A stretch of 64,000 nucleotides of DNA, from positions 1 to 64,000 of the forward strand of contig DATELK010000088.1 of the NCBI GenBank assembly GCA_035276685.1, given 5' to 3'. Position 1 is the first letter of the stretch; each line of letters opens with the position of its first letter. The DNA is from JACVRN01 sp035276685 (GTDB lineage: Bacteria > Acidobacteriota > Blastocatellia > Pyrinomonadales > Pyrinomonadaceae). Both the position numbers and the translations under genes were made by a program. Below are positions 26,037-35,280 of this stretch, in pieces. The notes under the pieces were generated by a model, which was not told the DNA's origin, made no database searches, and saw nothing but the letters and a program-made list of their open reading frames with translations.

Positions 26037-29000
26037 ATGACGGGCCGTTTATTCAGAGCGACATTTGTCTCTTCCCTCTTAGGTTCGATTCTCATCTCTC
26101 TTTCTTACAGCTCTATCCACACGGCCCGCGCACAGGCCGGGGAAGCCGTCTTAACCGGCGAGGTGCATGACCAGACGGGAGCCGCTGTCGAACAGGCGCA
26201 GCTCCTTCTCACGCAGAGCGCCACAGGCAAGACCTTCACTTCAACGACCGGCGAGAGCGGCGTCTATACGTTCACTAATCTTAAACCGGGGTTTTACACC
26301 ATCGCCGTCGAAGCCACAGGCTTTAAGCGAACGGTGCGTGAAGGCATACGGCTTGTCACGGGAGAGAGGGTGCGCGTCGACGTGTTGCTTGAGCCCGGCA
26401 CAGTAACTGAAAGCGTGATTGTGAACGGCGATGCGTCGCTGCTGCGGACTGAGACGGGAAGTCTGGGGCAAGTCATCACCAGCCGCAAGATAGTTGATAT
26501 TCCTCTTAACGGGCGTAACTTCCTCTCGCTGGCAGCTCTCTCGCCCGGCGTGGCGCAACCGCCGCCCACTACGGCCGGGCCATCATTTCCGCGCATCAAC
26601 GGCGGTCGTCCTCGCACGAACGAATATCTCTTCGACGGCATCTCTGTTTTACAGCCGGAGCCGGGACAGGTCGCCTTCTTCCCTATCCCGGAAGCGATTC
26701 AGGAGTTCAAAGTAGAAGTCAACAGCCCGCCCGCCGAGTTCGGGCGCTTCAACGGCGGCGTGGTCAATCTTACAACGAGGTCAGGCACCAATGACTTTCA
26801 CGGCACAGCGTTCGAGTTCTTCCGCAACGAGGCGTTGAACGCTCGCAACCTGTTCGCGCCGAAGACTGCCGCCAATCCAAAGAAGCCTGTCTTCCGTCGC
26901 AACCAGTTCGGATTCGCTGCGGGCGGCCCTATCATCAGGAATAGCACCTTCTTTTTCGGCGACTATCAGGGGACGCGGCAGTTGATAGGGCGGGTGCTGA
27001 CTTCAACCGTCCCTACGCTCTTGCAGCAACTCGGAGACTTTTCAGCGAGCCTCGGTGCTCCGCTTTTTCTCACACCTTCAGGCACAGTCACAACCACAGC
27101 CGCAGGGAACACGCCCATCACAGTTACAGACACAAACGGTAGTGTGATTCAGGCGCGCACGGGACAGATATTTCGCCCCGGCGACCGTAGAGCTTATGCG
27201 GGCAATCTTATTCCGGTTGGAACGTTCGACCCTGTAGCGGCGGCGCTTCTTAGCCGTTACCCTTCGCCTACGACAACGGGCGCGGCGAACAATTTCTCGC
27301 GCGTCGGCAATGAGAGCCAGAGTCAGGGCCAGTTCGACGTACGCATAGACCACCGCTTCTCCGATAGCAATCAACTCTTCGGGCGCTTCTCTTACGCCAA
27401 AGATATTACTAATCCCGTGACGCCGCTGCCCGAAGGGAGCGGTAATCTGACGAGCGGAGTCATTGGCCTGACGGACACACGCGCAGCCTCGTTCGTAGGC
27501 AACTACGTGCGCGTCTTCAGCCCGCGAGTCATCAATGAGCTTCGATTCGGCTACACCAGGCGCAGCATCAAGCGTCAGGCGACAGCGCTCGACGGCTCTG
27601 TGTCTCAAGCCCTGAATCTACCCGGCATCCCGTCGAACGCGGCCTTTCAAAACACGCTGCCGACTTTCACCATCGCTGGCTTCCAACAACTGGGCTCTCC
27701 CGCCAACACGGCTTCCGACTTTCGCACCGACGTGACACAAATCTTCGACGCCGTCTCCCTACAACGAGGCAGGCATTCCATCAAATTCGGTCTGGACTGG
27801 CGCTGGGAACGCCTCGACGTGATTCAACCGCCATCGCCCACAGGCCAGTTCACTTTCAGCACTCTCTTTACCAATTCGCAGGGCATCCCAGGTGTGGGCA
27901 CCGCACTCTCCGGCTTCACAGGCAACTCGCTCGCAAGCTTCCTGCTCGGCCAGGTGCAGACCTTCACTATTGATTTGCAGCGGGACGTGCTCAGGCCGCG
28001 CGCACATATACAGGAATATTTCGTGCAGGACGACTGGAAAGCCACATCACGGCTGACCATTAACGCAGGACTTCGCTACACGCTCAACTTCCCTTCGACC
28101 ATACTTGATAATCAGGGCGCGGTCTTCAATCTACAGACTCAGCAGCTTGACTATTTAGGGCAGAACGGATTTCCCGAAACGGCACGCCGCCTTCACAAGC
28201 TGGACTTCGGCCCAAGACTTGGAATCGCTTACCGCGTCGGCGAGAGAATGGTCTTACGAGCAGGCTATGGCCTGACGTGGATAGAGCAGGCTGGCATCAC
28301 TACTCCCTTCACCGTCCCGCAGTTTCCCTTTGTTCAGACCATCACACAGCGCACTTTGGATAACCTTAATCCGGCATTCCTACTCTCGGCAGGGCCTTCG
28401 GTCGCCGCTACTCAGTTGACGCCTGACGCTGGCCTTGGCCAGGGAGTCTTCACCGTTGACCGCGATTTAGGCTCAGGCTACGTGCAGCAGTGGAACTTTG
28501 CCGTTCAGCGAGAGATTACGAAGAACATGGTGTTGGAAGTCGCTTACGCAGGGTCAAAGATAACGCACGTGGGCATCCCTGACACGAATATCAACCAGCT
28601 CACAGCGGAACAGCTTGCACTCGGGCCCACACTCCTTGAAAGACTCCCGAATCCCTTCTTCGGACAGATTCCGCGCAACTCTTCTCTGGGCGACCCGACC
28701 ATCCCGCGCGCACAACTATTAAAACCTTTCCCGCGTTTTACTACCGTCAGCTTCTATCGCAACAACGTAGGCAACACCAGCTACAACGCGCTTCAGGCTA
28801 AAGTCGAGCAACGATTCTCGCGTGGTCTCTCTTTCCTGGTGAGCTACACGCGCTCGAAGCTGATTGACGAAGCGTCTTCTGTGTTCGACGCTTCTATTCT
28901 GACAGGGCCTGTGGCTAACTTTCCCGTCGCCGACAGCTACAACCGCCGCCTTGAGCGCGACCTTTCAAGCGGCGACATCCCCAACGTCTTCGTCGCGAGC

Positions 29001-29513
29001 TTCACGTGGGAACTGCCCTTCGGCAAAGGAAAGCGGTTCAATCCAGGCAGCATCCTGGGAAAGCTCCTTGAAGGCTGGGAGGTGGCCGGGGTGGTCATCC
29101 TACAATCGGGACTGCCCTTGGCCGTCACACAGGTCACGAACTTCAACGCCTTCGCGGGCTTCGGCACGCAACGCCCCAATCGTGTAGCAGACCCCGAACT
29201 GTCAAATTCGCAACGCACGACCACGCAGTGGTTCAACACCACAGCCTTCACGGTCGCGCCGCAGTTCACGCTCGGCAACAGCTCGCGCAATCCCGTGCGC
29301 GGCCCCGGCTATCGCAACGCAGACCTTGCCTTTATCAAGCGCACCTACTTCACAGAGACCGTCAATCTTGAGTTCCGCACGGAGGTCTTCAACCTGACGA
29401 ACACGCCGCCGCTAGGGAACCCGAACCTTGTGCTCGGCTCTGCGGGCTTCGGCTCGATAACTTCCGCAGGCGACCCGCGCGTCATACAGTTCGGTCTGAA
29501 GCTCAATTTCTGA
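26037..29513 (+). CDS. Oar-like TonB-dependent receptor with carboxypeptidase-regulatory N-domain
   Basis: The 1158-aa protein has a signal peptide (residues 1-34, ending ARAQA). A carboxypeptidase-D regulatory-like domain follows (GEVHDQTGAAVEQAQLLL to about residue 115), then a TonB plug (VITSRKIVDIPLNGRNF, GGRPRTNEYLFDG) and a large beta-barrel ending VIQFGLKLNF with a terminal Phe. This Oar-type family is expanded in Acidobacteriota and transports or senses large substrates through the outer membrane. The substrate cannot be read. It lies 42 bp after the molybdate-binding regulator and has no adjacent SusD-like lipoprotein. Confidence 0.92.
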   Translation: MTGRLFRATFVSSLLGSILISLSYSSIHTARAQAGEAVLTGEVHDQTGAAVEQAQLLLTQSATGKTFTSTTGESGVYTFTNLKPGFYTIAVEATGFKRTVREGIRLVTGERVRVDVLLEPGTVTESVIVNGDASLLRTETGSLGQVITSRKIVDIPLNGRNFLSLAALSPGVAQPPPTTAGPSFPRINGGRPRTNEYLFDGISVLQPEPGQVAFFPIPEAIQEFKVEVNSPPAEFGRFNGGVVNLTTRSGTNDFHGTAFEFFRNEALNARNLFAPKTAANPKKPVFRRNQFGFAAGGPIIRNSTFFFGDYQGTRQLIGRVLTSTVPTLLQQLGDFSASLGAPLFLTPSGTVTTTAAGNTPITVTDTNGSVIQARTGQIFRPGDRRAYAGNLIPVGTFDPVAAALLSRYPSPTTTGAANNFSRVGNESQSQGQFDVRIDHRFSDSNQLFGRFSYAKDITNPVTPLPEGSGNLTSGVIGLTDTRAASFVGNYVRVFSPRVINELRFGYTRRSIKRQATALDGSVSQALNLPGIPSNAAFQNTLPTFTIAGFQQLGSPANTASDFRTDVTQIFDAVSLQRGRHSIKFGLDWRWERLDVIQPPSPTGQFTFSTLFTNSQGIPGVGTALSGFTGNSLASFLLGQVQTFTIDLQRDVLRPRAHIQEYFVQDDWKATSRLTINAGLRYTLNFPSTILDNQGAVFNLQTQQLDYLGQNGFPETARRLHKLDFGPRLGIAYRVGERMVLRAGYGLTWIEQAGITTPFTVPQFPFVQTITQRTLDNLNPAFLLSAGPSVAATQLTPDAGLGQGVFTVDRDLGSGYVQQWNFAVQREITKNMVLEVAYAGSKITHVGIPDTNINQLTAEQLALGPTLLERLPNPFFGQIPRNSSLGDPTIPRAQLLKPFPRFTTVSFYRNNVGNTSYNALQAKVEQRFSRGLSFLVSYTRSKLIDEASSVFDASILTGPVANFPVADSYNRRLERDLSSGDIPNVFVASFTWELPFGKGKRFNPGSILGKLLEGWEVAGVVILQSGLPLAVTQVTNFNAFAGFGTQRPNRVADPELSNSQRTTTQWFNTTAFTVAPQFTLGNSSRNPVRGPGYRNADLAFIKRTYFTETVNLEFRTEVFNLTNTPPLGNPNLVLGSAGFGSITSAGDPRVIQFGLKLNF

Positions 29514-29537
29514 ACTGAATGCAATACCCTTTTTGAT

Positions 29538-29843
29538 TCACTTAGGCTTGTTGCGTATGTAGCCGGTGCTGGTGAAGCGGCGGGAGATGGGACGCCACCA
29601 GAAGATGATGGAAAGCGTGATAAGCCAGCAGACGCCTGACGCGACCACTAAGGGAAGCAGCACGCCGTAATGACGGGCCAGCGCTGCTTCGACCGTCGCG
29701 GAGAGAATCCAGAGCTGGGCCACGTTAATCATCACGAGCAGTATGAGGCGCGTCTGCCAGACTGCGGCCTGCCCGCGTTGAGTGCGTGCGTGGTCAACAT
29801 TGAAGCGTCCGGAACTGTCATTCCCTTCAGGCCGAGTGCTCAT
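29538..29843 (-). CDS. Small membrane protein of the nitrate enzyme operon
   Basis: About 101 aa from ATG 29843 (an upstream frame start at 29879 would overlap the Rieske gene further). Two transmembrane segments are visible: LILLVMINVAQLWILSATV and GVLLPLVVASGVCWLITLSI, with a short basic tail. No family recognised. It overlaps the Rieske gene stop by 17 bp and ends the minus-strand operon, so it may be a small membrane subunit or assembly factor of the redox complex. Confidence 0.65.
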   Translation of the reverse strand: MSTRPEGNDSSGRFNVDHARTQRGQAAVWQTRLILLVMINVAQLWILSATVEAALARHYGVLLPLVVASGVCWLITLSIIFWWRPISRRFTSTGYIRNKPK

Positions 29844-30420
29844 CTGTTCCAGCCTTTCTGGCAATCGCCCACACTTCACCGTTTGCGCGCACTTCCAGCT
29901 CTATGGGGTCAAGCGGGCGCGGCGGCGGGCCGTACAATACTTTGCCGGTACGCACGTCGAAGCCGCCTTCGTGGCAGGGACATTCTAGGCGACCGCGCCG
30001 CTTCTCGAAATAAACAGGGCAGGCAAGGTGCGTGCATTTCTGGCCGTAGGCGAAATACTGCCCGTCCGACGCCCTAACAAGTATCGCCGTATCCGCTTCC
30101 GTGGGGTAACGAAAGTTTAAGGACGCGCCGGGAGCAAGCGCCTCCGCGCCTTCGACCTTTAAGGGCGAGTATTGCTGCGCGCGGCCCCTGTCCAGCATGG
30201 CTTTGCCCGCGAACCCTGCGGCGCTCACGAACAGCGCTGTCGAAGTCAGGGCGAGGAAGTTGCAGAACTCGCGGCGTGTCACCTGCGCTTCCTCTCCGCG
30301 CTCGTAGGGGAAGTCGTGCTGGTGCGGCGCAGTCGCCGCGCGCACGTCCCGCTCGTCGGACTCACCTTCGGAGAGAACTTCTCTAATGGTATTTGATAAG
30401 CTGGAATTCTCAGAACTCAT
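29827..30420 (-). CDS. Rieske [2Fe-2S] protein with Tat-type anchor
   Basis: The 197-aa protein contains the two Rieske cluster boxes CTHLACP and CPCHEGGFD, followed by GPPPRPL. Around residue 48 is RREFCNFLAL followed by a hydrophobic stretch, a twin-arginine signal/anchor, so the domain should sit outside the cytoplasmic membrane. Rieske proteins pass electrons from quinol. Here it is in an operon with a molybdenum oxidoreductase, a 4-cluster ferredoxin subunit and a NarI-like cytochrome b instead of the usual cytochrome bc1 genes. It overlaps the ferredoxin gene by 11 bp. Confidence 0.88.
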   Translation of the reverse strand: MSSENSSLSNTIREVLSEGESDERDVRAATAPHQHDFPYERGEEAQVTRREFCNFLALTSTALFVSAAGFAGKAMLDRGRAQQYSPLKVEGAEALAPGASLNFRYPTEADTAILVRASDGQYFAYGQKCTHLACPVYFEKRRGRLECPCHEGGFDVRTGKVLYGPPPRPLDPIELEVRANGEVWAIARKAGTDEHSA

Positions 30421-31054
30421 TGCTCTTGTCCGACTCCTCCACCTGTGTGTCTATCCATGATTCGCGCCTTTCTGTGGCGAGCGAAAGCTGTCCCTCGAAG
30501 ACTCCGCACCCGTCGACCTTAACTTCGTCCGCGTCCGTAGGGAGCATCAGGTAGACCTTCGTCTCTACGTGCTGGTTGCCGAAGACGTGAACGTTGACGG
30601 GCTTGGTGCGCCGCAAGGGAACTATCTGCTCGTACCTGCCGAAAGAGATTGCGCCCGTAGGACAGACGGACGCGCACATGGGCTTTAACCCTTCGCTTGA
30701 GCGGTCGTAGCACATGTCGCATTTCATCTGAAGGTGCATTTGAGAATTGTACTTCGGCACGCCGAACGGGCAGGCGTTGACGCAGTTGCGGCAGTCCAGG
30801 CAGCGCGGCTTAAGCGCCGTCATCACTATGCCTTCCTCTGAGACCTTGATGGCGTCGGCGGGACAGACTAGCGCACAGGTCGGCTCAACGCAGTGCATGC
30901 AGACCGTTGGCATCGTGGCGGTCGTCTCTGCGCGGTCAAGGTAGTCCACGAATATCATCGAATAGCCCTTGTGCGTCGCGCACTCGCGACACGCGGCGAC
31001 GCACGAGCGGCAGCCTATGCACCGCTGCGGGTCTATGAACATAGTCTCTTCCAT
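30410..31054 (-). CDS. Four-cluster [4Fe-4S] ferredoxin subunit (NrfC/HycB-like)
   Basis: The 214-aa protein has four cysteine groups (CIGCRSCVAAC, CMHCVEPTCALVCP, CLDCRNCVNACPFGVP and CDMCYDRSS...MCASVCP), consistent with four [4Fe-4S] clusters as in electron-transfer subunits of molybdopterin enzymes. There is no signal peptide, so it should be cytoplasmic, linking the catalytic subunit to membrane partners. It follows the catalytic gene by 93 bp, which contain the palindrome at 31071-31136, and overlaps the Rieske gene by 11 bp. Confidence 0.9.
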   Translation of the reverse strand: MEETMFIDPQRCIGCRSCVAACRECATHKGYSMIFVDYLDRAETTATMPTVCMHCVEPTCALVCPADAIKVSEEGIVMTALKPRCLDCRNCVNACPFGVPKYNSQMHLQMKCDMCYDRSSEGLKPMCASVCPTGAISFGRYEQIVPLRRTKPVNVHVFGNQHVETKVYLMLPTDADEVKVDGCGVFEGQLSLATERRESWIDTQVEESDKSNEF

Positions 31055-31070
31055 AATTACTCCGAGAATT

Positions 31071-31136
31071 CAGAACTCAGGACTCAGGAGTCAGAATAGA
31101 GACGCTTTTATTCTGACTCCTGAGTCCTGAATTCTG
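31071..31136. repeat. Large palindrome between molybdoenzyme and ferredoxin genes
   Basis: Arms 31071-31098 and 31109-31136 are complementary at 27 of 28 positions around a 10-base loop. The arms are built of CAGGACTCAGGAGTCAGAAT-type words, and partial matches continue outside both arms. In the leftward operon transcript it would form a very stable hairpin between two subunit genes, which may stabilise or separate the messages. Confidence 0.85.
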
Positions 31137-31147
31137 AATTCTGTCTT

Positions 31148-33385
31148 TCATCTGACTTCGCTTTGTGACACGCCCCTGCGACGCTCTCCCATGACGGGAA
31201 GCTGGCGCGAGTGAATCTTCTCTATGCGCGCCGAGCAGGCTTTGTACTCCGGTATCTTGGACGTTGGGTCAAGAGCGGGATTCGTCAACTGGTTGGCGGC
31301 CAGCTGCTCGCCCCAGTGATAGGGGATAAAGATTGTGTCCGGCCTGATGGTGCGTACGACTAGCACAGGGAAGATGCCTTCGCCGCGACGAGAGCGGACG
31401 CGCACGTGCTCGCCGTCATTGATTCCTAGCTTCAAAGCCGTCTCTGGATGAACCTCAACGTAAGGCTCCGGGCACTGCTGCACTAGAAAGCCTATGCGCC
31501 GGGTCTGATTGCCGGACAGGTACTGGTAGACGACCCTTCCCGTCGTGAGAATCAGAGGATACTCGTCGTCAGGAGTTTCCGCAGGCGGGTTGTACTCGAC
31601 GGCGTGGAATTTCGCGCGCCCGTCCGCGTGATAAAACTTCTCTTCGAAGAGTCGCGGCGTGCCCGTATGCTCTTCCGAGGGGCAGGGCCAGAAGACGCCG
31701 TTCTGCCGTTCTATCTTTTCATAACTGATGCCGTAGTAATCTGCGTTCCCGCCGCGTGAAGCCACTCTCAGCTCATCGAATATCTCGCGCGGGCTGTTGA
31801 AGCTGAAATACTTTTCGCGGCCCATGCGGCGCGCAATCTCCTGAATAATCCACCAGTCGGCGCGAGCCTCTCCGGGCGGGTCTGCGGCCTTGTTGATTTT
31901 GACGACGCGCCCCTCGCTGTTACAGGTCACGCCTTCGTCCTCGCTCCAAGCGGTGCCCGGCAGCACAACGTCCGCGTAGCGTGCGCCCTCGGACATGAAG
32001 AAATCTATGCAGACGTAAAAGTCCAGCCCTTCGAGCGAGCGGCGCACGGCGTTGGTGTCCGGCAGGCTGACCATCACGTTGTTGCAGATGGAGAGCAGGC
32101 CGCGTATCTCTCCCTCTCGCATCTTCTCAAACATCTCCACGACAGAGACGCCTGCCTGCGGCAGCTCGCTTTCGGGCAGGCCCCAGACCTCGCAGACGTG
32201 TTTACGATGCTCAGGGTTGAGCATGGAGCGCTGGCCCGGCAACTGGTCTGCCTTCTGCCCATGCTCGCGCCCGCCCTGACCGTTTCCCTGCCCCGTGATG
32301 GTGCCGTAGCCGGAGCCTTCCTTGCCTATCTTTCCGGTCGCCAGCACGATGTTGATGTAAGAGAGGACGTTGTTGACGCCGTTGGTGTGATGCTCTATGC
32401 CGCGCGCGTGCATCATCATGCCGGTTCTGGCGCGGCCATAAAGAAGCGCCGCCTGCACAATCTTTTCGGCGGGCACGCCGGAAATCTCAGACGCGACCGA
32501 CGGGCTGTAGCGCGCCGCCAACAACTTCGTCTCTTCCCAACCGTTCGTGCGCGAGGCTATGAAAGCTTCGTCCGTCAGACCTTCTTCAATCAGTACGTGA
32601 AGGATGCCGTTGGCGAGGGCTACGTCCGTGCCGGGCTTAAGCTGAAGATGAAGGTCTCCCTGCCGCGCCGTTGGCGTCTCTCTCGGGTCGACAATTATCC
32701 AGCGCCCGCCGTTGTCTCTCTGCTGCCACAGGAACTTGTTAAGCACCGGAAAAGTCTCGGCGCAGTTGGCCCCGGCTATGAGCAGGACTTCCGCCTCGGG
32801 GATGTCGCTCCATGGGTTGGCGGCGCGGTCTATCCCAAAGGCCTTGTTGTTGCCCGCCGCGGCCGAGACCATGCAGAGCCGACCGTTGTAATCCACGTAA
32901 CGCGTGCCAAGGCCCGCGCGTGCGAACTTTCCCATCAAGTAGGTCTTCTCGGTCGTCAGAGACGAGCCGGAATAGACGCCTATCGCGTCCTTGCCGTGCG
33001 CGGCTTGCAGCTCTTTGAGCTTTGAGACGACCAACCCGAGCGCCTCGTCCCAGCTCGCGCGCTCGAACATTCCGTTGCGCTTGATGAGCGGGTAGAGCAG
33101 CCTGTCAGGATGATGAACCTGAAGATAAGCCGTCACGCCTTTGGGGCAGAGGCGTCCCTCGTTGACGGGAAAGTCGTAGCGCGGCTCAAACCCGACGACG
33201 TGCTCTTTCTCTACGAGCAGGTTCATGCCGCACTGCACGGCGCAGTAGGGACAGTGCGTAGGCACGACGCGGTCTATGATGCGGTCTGAGCGCCAGCCGT
33301 CGTGGGGCGCGTCGTGCAGGTGCGGCCCGAACTCCTTAACAATCGCTTCCAGATTTCCAACTTTACCCATAAACGTTTTTTTCAA
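31148..33385 (-). CDS. Molybdopterin oxidoreductase, probable nitrate reductase catalytic subunit (NasA-like)
   Basis: The 745-aa protein has an N-terminal [4Fe-4S] site (CPYCAVQCGM ... LCPKG), the Mo-bisPGD domains, and a Cys in NGRLCM, the position of the molybdenum ligand in assimilatory (Nas) and periplasmic (Nap) nitrate reductases. The C-terminal domain has TTGRVVYQYLSGNQTRR, as in Nas and formate dehydrogenase families. No Tat signal is visible, so it is cytoplasmic. It overlaps the cytochrome b gene by 4 bp and sits downstream of a NarK transporter gene. Nitrate is therefore the likely substrate; formate is the main alternative. Confidence 0.85.
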   Translation of the reverse strand: MKKTFMGKVGNLEAIVKEFGPHLHDAPHDGWRSDRIIDRVVPTHCPYCAVQCGMNLLVEKEHVVGFEPRYDFPVNEGRLCPKGVTAYLQVHHPDRLLYPLIKRNGMFERASWDEALGLVVSKLKELQAAHGKDAIGVYSGSSLTTEKTYLMGKFARAGLGTRYVDYNGRLCMVSAAAGNNKAFGIDRAANPWSDIPEAEVLLIAGANCAETFPVLNKFLWQQRDNGGRWIIVDPRETPTARQGDLHLQLKPGTDVALANGILHVLIEEGLTDEAFIASRTNGWEETKLLAARYSPSVASEISGVPAEKIVQAALLYGRARTGMMMHARGIEHHTNGVNNVLSYINIVLATGKIGKEGSGYGTITGQGNGQGGREHGQKADQLPGQRSMLNPEHRKHVCEVWGLPESELPQAGVSVVEMFEKMREGEIRGLLSICNNVMVSLPDTNAVRRSLEGLDFYVCIDFFMSEGARYADVVLPGTAWSEDEGVTCNSEGRVVKINKAADPPGEARADWWIIQEIARRMGREKYFSFNSPREIFDELRVASRGGNADYYGISYEKIERQNGVFWPCPSEEHTGTPRLFEEKFYHADGRAKFHAVEYNPPAETPDDEYPLILTTGRVVYQYLSGNQTRRIGFLVQQCPEPYVEVHPETALKLGINDGEHVRVRSRRGEGIFPVLVVRTIRPDTIFIPYHWGEQLAANQLTNPALDPTSKIPEYKACSARIEKIHSRQLPVMGERRRGVSQSEVR

Positions 33386-34449
33386 GCACCCTCGGCCCTT
33401 GAGCCGCGAAAGACCTCTTCCTTTTTGTCCGGTAAACCCATGTAAGCTAGGCCCCGCATGATGCGCTTGCAGCGCGGGCAGTAGTCCTGAAGCGTCTTGC
33501 CGTCGGCCATGCGGTAATCAAACCCAAGCTCGTCAACGACCCTCTTCAGGTCATCAATCCACATCTGGCCTATGAACTCCTGACCGCAACGCGCGCACGC
33601 GGCCTGCGGCATCTCGCGCGAGCGCCGCTGGTACAACTCGACGCCGATTGAGGCAGGCCGCTGCACCACGTGAAAGAGCTTGCCGAAGGGAAGATAGAAG
33701 AGCGTCATGATAACCAGCGCCTGATGCGAGAGCGCTATGAAGTAGTACATGTAGCCGTTCAGCCAGAGCGACGAGACCGTCAGCATCAGCCCCGTCACAG
33801 AGATGGAGATGAGCAGGAGGTGCGGCACAAAATCCAGCATGTATTGCTGAAGCGCGATTGCGCCACGGTCTCTTAAGCGGCGGTGAATCGCAATGGCGCA
33901 GCCCGCTATGACCATGACGGCCGTAAAATCGAGCGCGTGAAACGTAATCCACGCGAGCAGCTCTCTTCCCTGCATCAACGGCATCGGGAAGCCGAAGACG
34001 TAAGGGCGATACCCTTGTTCGCCTTCGAGCTTGAAATGCACCCAGCCGAAGACCAGCGGAAAGGTAATCAACGCGGAGATGATGCAGCCCCACATGATTA
34101 GAAAGTGCATCAGCCAGCGCGAGAAGCCGCGACGCCTGATGAATCTCTGCTCGATTAAGTTGTGCGTAAGTGTTTTGGCGGCGCTCGTCGTGTTTGCGGC
34201 CAGCCTGCGCCGGTCGCGGAAGAGCTGCCAGCCGCGCTTCCAGTAACGGCGCGTCGCCGGGCGGTTCAGCCAGAGCGCGTAGCGGAACACTAGCGCGCCG
34301 AAGGCCACCACAGACGCCACCGTGTAGCCGAAAAGCGCCGCGTCGTAATGCTCAAGATTGCGCGAGCCCACAATAATGAGCAGAGTCAACAGGGCGGACG
34401 CGGCCAGTGCGAGCAGCACCGGGCGGCGATGATTACGAGGCTTCACCAT
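33382..34449 (-). CDS. NarI/DsrM-like membrane cytochrome b with C-terminal zinc ribbon
   Basis: The 355-aa protein has about six hydrophobic helices carrying His residues placed for heme (MHFLIMWG, FHALDF, VPHLLLI, LSHQALVIM, KLFHVV), like NarI- and DsrM-type quinol cytochromes. Its C-terminal cytoplasmic part has two Cys pairs (CARCGQEF and CPRCKRIM), likely a zinc ribbon or cluster site. It is probably the quinol-oxidising membrane subunit for the molybdoenzyme, whose start overlaps its stop (ATGA). Confidence 0.82.
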   Translation of the reverse strand: MVKPRNHRRPVLLALAASALLTLLIIVGSRNLEHYDAALFGYTVASVVAFGALVFRYALWLNRPATRRYWKRGWQLFRDRRRLAANTTSAAKTLTHNLIEQRFIRRRGFSRWLMHFLIMWGCIISALITFPLVFGWVHFKLEGEQGYRPYVFGFPMPLMQGRELLAWITFHALDFTAVMVIAGCAIAIHRRLRDRGAIALQQYMLDFVPHLLLISISVTGLMLTVSSLWLNGYMYYFIALSHQALVIMTLFYLPFGKLFHVVQRPASIGVELYQRRSREMPQAACARCGQEFIGQMWIDDLKRVVDELGFDYRMADGKTLQDYCPRCKRIMRGLAYMGLPDKKEEVFRGSRAEGA

Positions 34450-34511
34450 GTATATGCTTTTTCGTCTCCTGCGGTAAAAATAGCATAGCTAAAGTAGCCC
34501 CCGGTCATCAA

Positions 34512-35249
34512 CTATGAATTGCTCGCGTCCTCAAGCTCTATGGCGCGCGGGAACAGTATGTTGTTCTCAAGGTGTATGTGCTGGTGCAGGTCTTGCTCGA
34601 ACTCTTCCAGCGCGCGGTAGAGCGTGCGATAGCTGAAGCACGCGTCCGCAGGCACCATGTAATCGGAGCTTGCCTCTCGCATGCCGCGCAGAAGGTCGCC
34701 CGCCGTGTCGTGCTCAAGCGACATCATACGCACGGGATTACGCACGGTCATAAAGGGCGGAGGCGCAGGCGCGGGCTGGTTGTTGAGCACTGCCTCTTCA
34801 AGGCGCATGACGTAGGGGAAGAGCACCATCTCTTCCTTAAGCATGTGCGGCTGAAGGTCTGCTGCAAGCTCTCGGAATAACGCCTGAACCTTGAGCAGCT
34901 CGCCGTGGCTCTCGCCGTGAACGGAACAGACTTTATTCACGAGCGCGTCCAGTCTTTGAAGCTCCTGCCTCGTGAAAGCGTGGTGCTTGTTGACGATGTA
35001 AGAGATTAGCTCCGTCATGGTGAGCCGTGTGAAGTCTTTCGCCTCCGTGACGGCCCCGAAGCTTGTTTCGCCCTCCTCTTTTAATTGCTCTATCACTTCT
35101 TCTGCCGAAAGAGAGCGCGTCGCGCAGGCGTCGGCCAGGGACTTTGCGCCGCCGCAGCAATAATCGATTCCGAGTCTCTCGAAGACTCGCGTCGCGCCCG
35201 GTATCTCAAGCGCCAACTCACGAACGGTTTTAGTTGTTTGAAGCGTCAT
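34512..35249 (-). CDS. ric: Iron-sulfur cluster repair di-iron protein (RIC/ScdA/YtfE)
   Basis: The 245-aa protein begins with the ScdA N-terminal motif (TKTVRELALEIPGATRVFERLGIDYCCGG). A hemerythrin-like di-iron domain follows, with HHAFTRQELQRL, HGESH, HMLKEEMVLFPY, LEHDTAGDLLRGM and HIHLENNILFPRA. RIC proteins repair Fe-S clusters damaged by nitric oxide, which is formed during nitrate and nitrite metabolism. The start is ATG 35249 with GAGGAAATAAC upstream; the open frame extends 54 codons further with no supporting features. It sits between the cytochrome b and NarK genes. Confidence 0.92.
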   Translation of the reverse strand: MTLQTTKTVRELALEIPGATRVFERLGIDYCCGGAKSLADACATRSLSAEEVIEQLKEEGETSFGAVTEAKDFTRLTMTELISYIVNKHHAFTRQELQRLDALVNKVCSVHGESHGELLKVQALFRELAADLQPHMLKEEMVLFPYVMRLEEAVLNNQPAPAPPPFMTVRNPVRMMSLEHDTAGDLLRGMREASSDYMVPADACFSYRTLYRALEEFEQDLHQHIHLENNILFPRAIELEDASNS

Positions 35250-35280
35250 GTTATTTCCTCTCTTCTTTCTTAGAACTCTT

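Noticed and set aside
33554..34093. 179-codon frame inside the cytochrome b gene
   Set aside because: Same-strand shadow frame; the overlapping frame has clear heme-binding helices and fits the operon.
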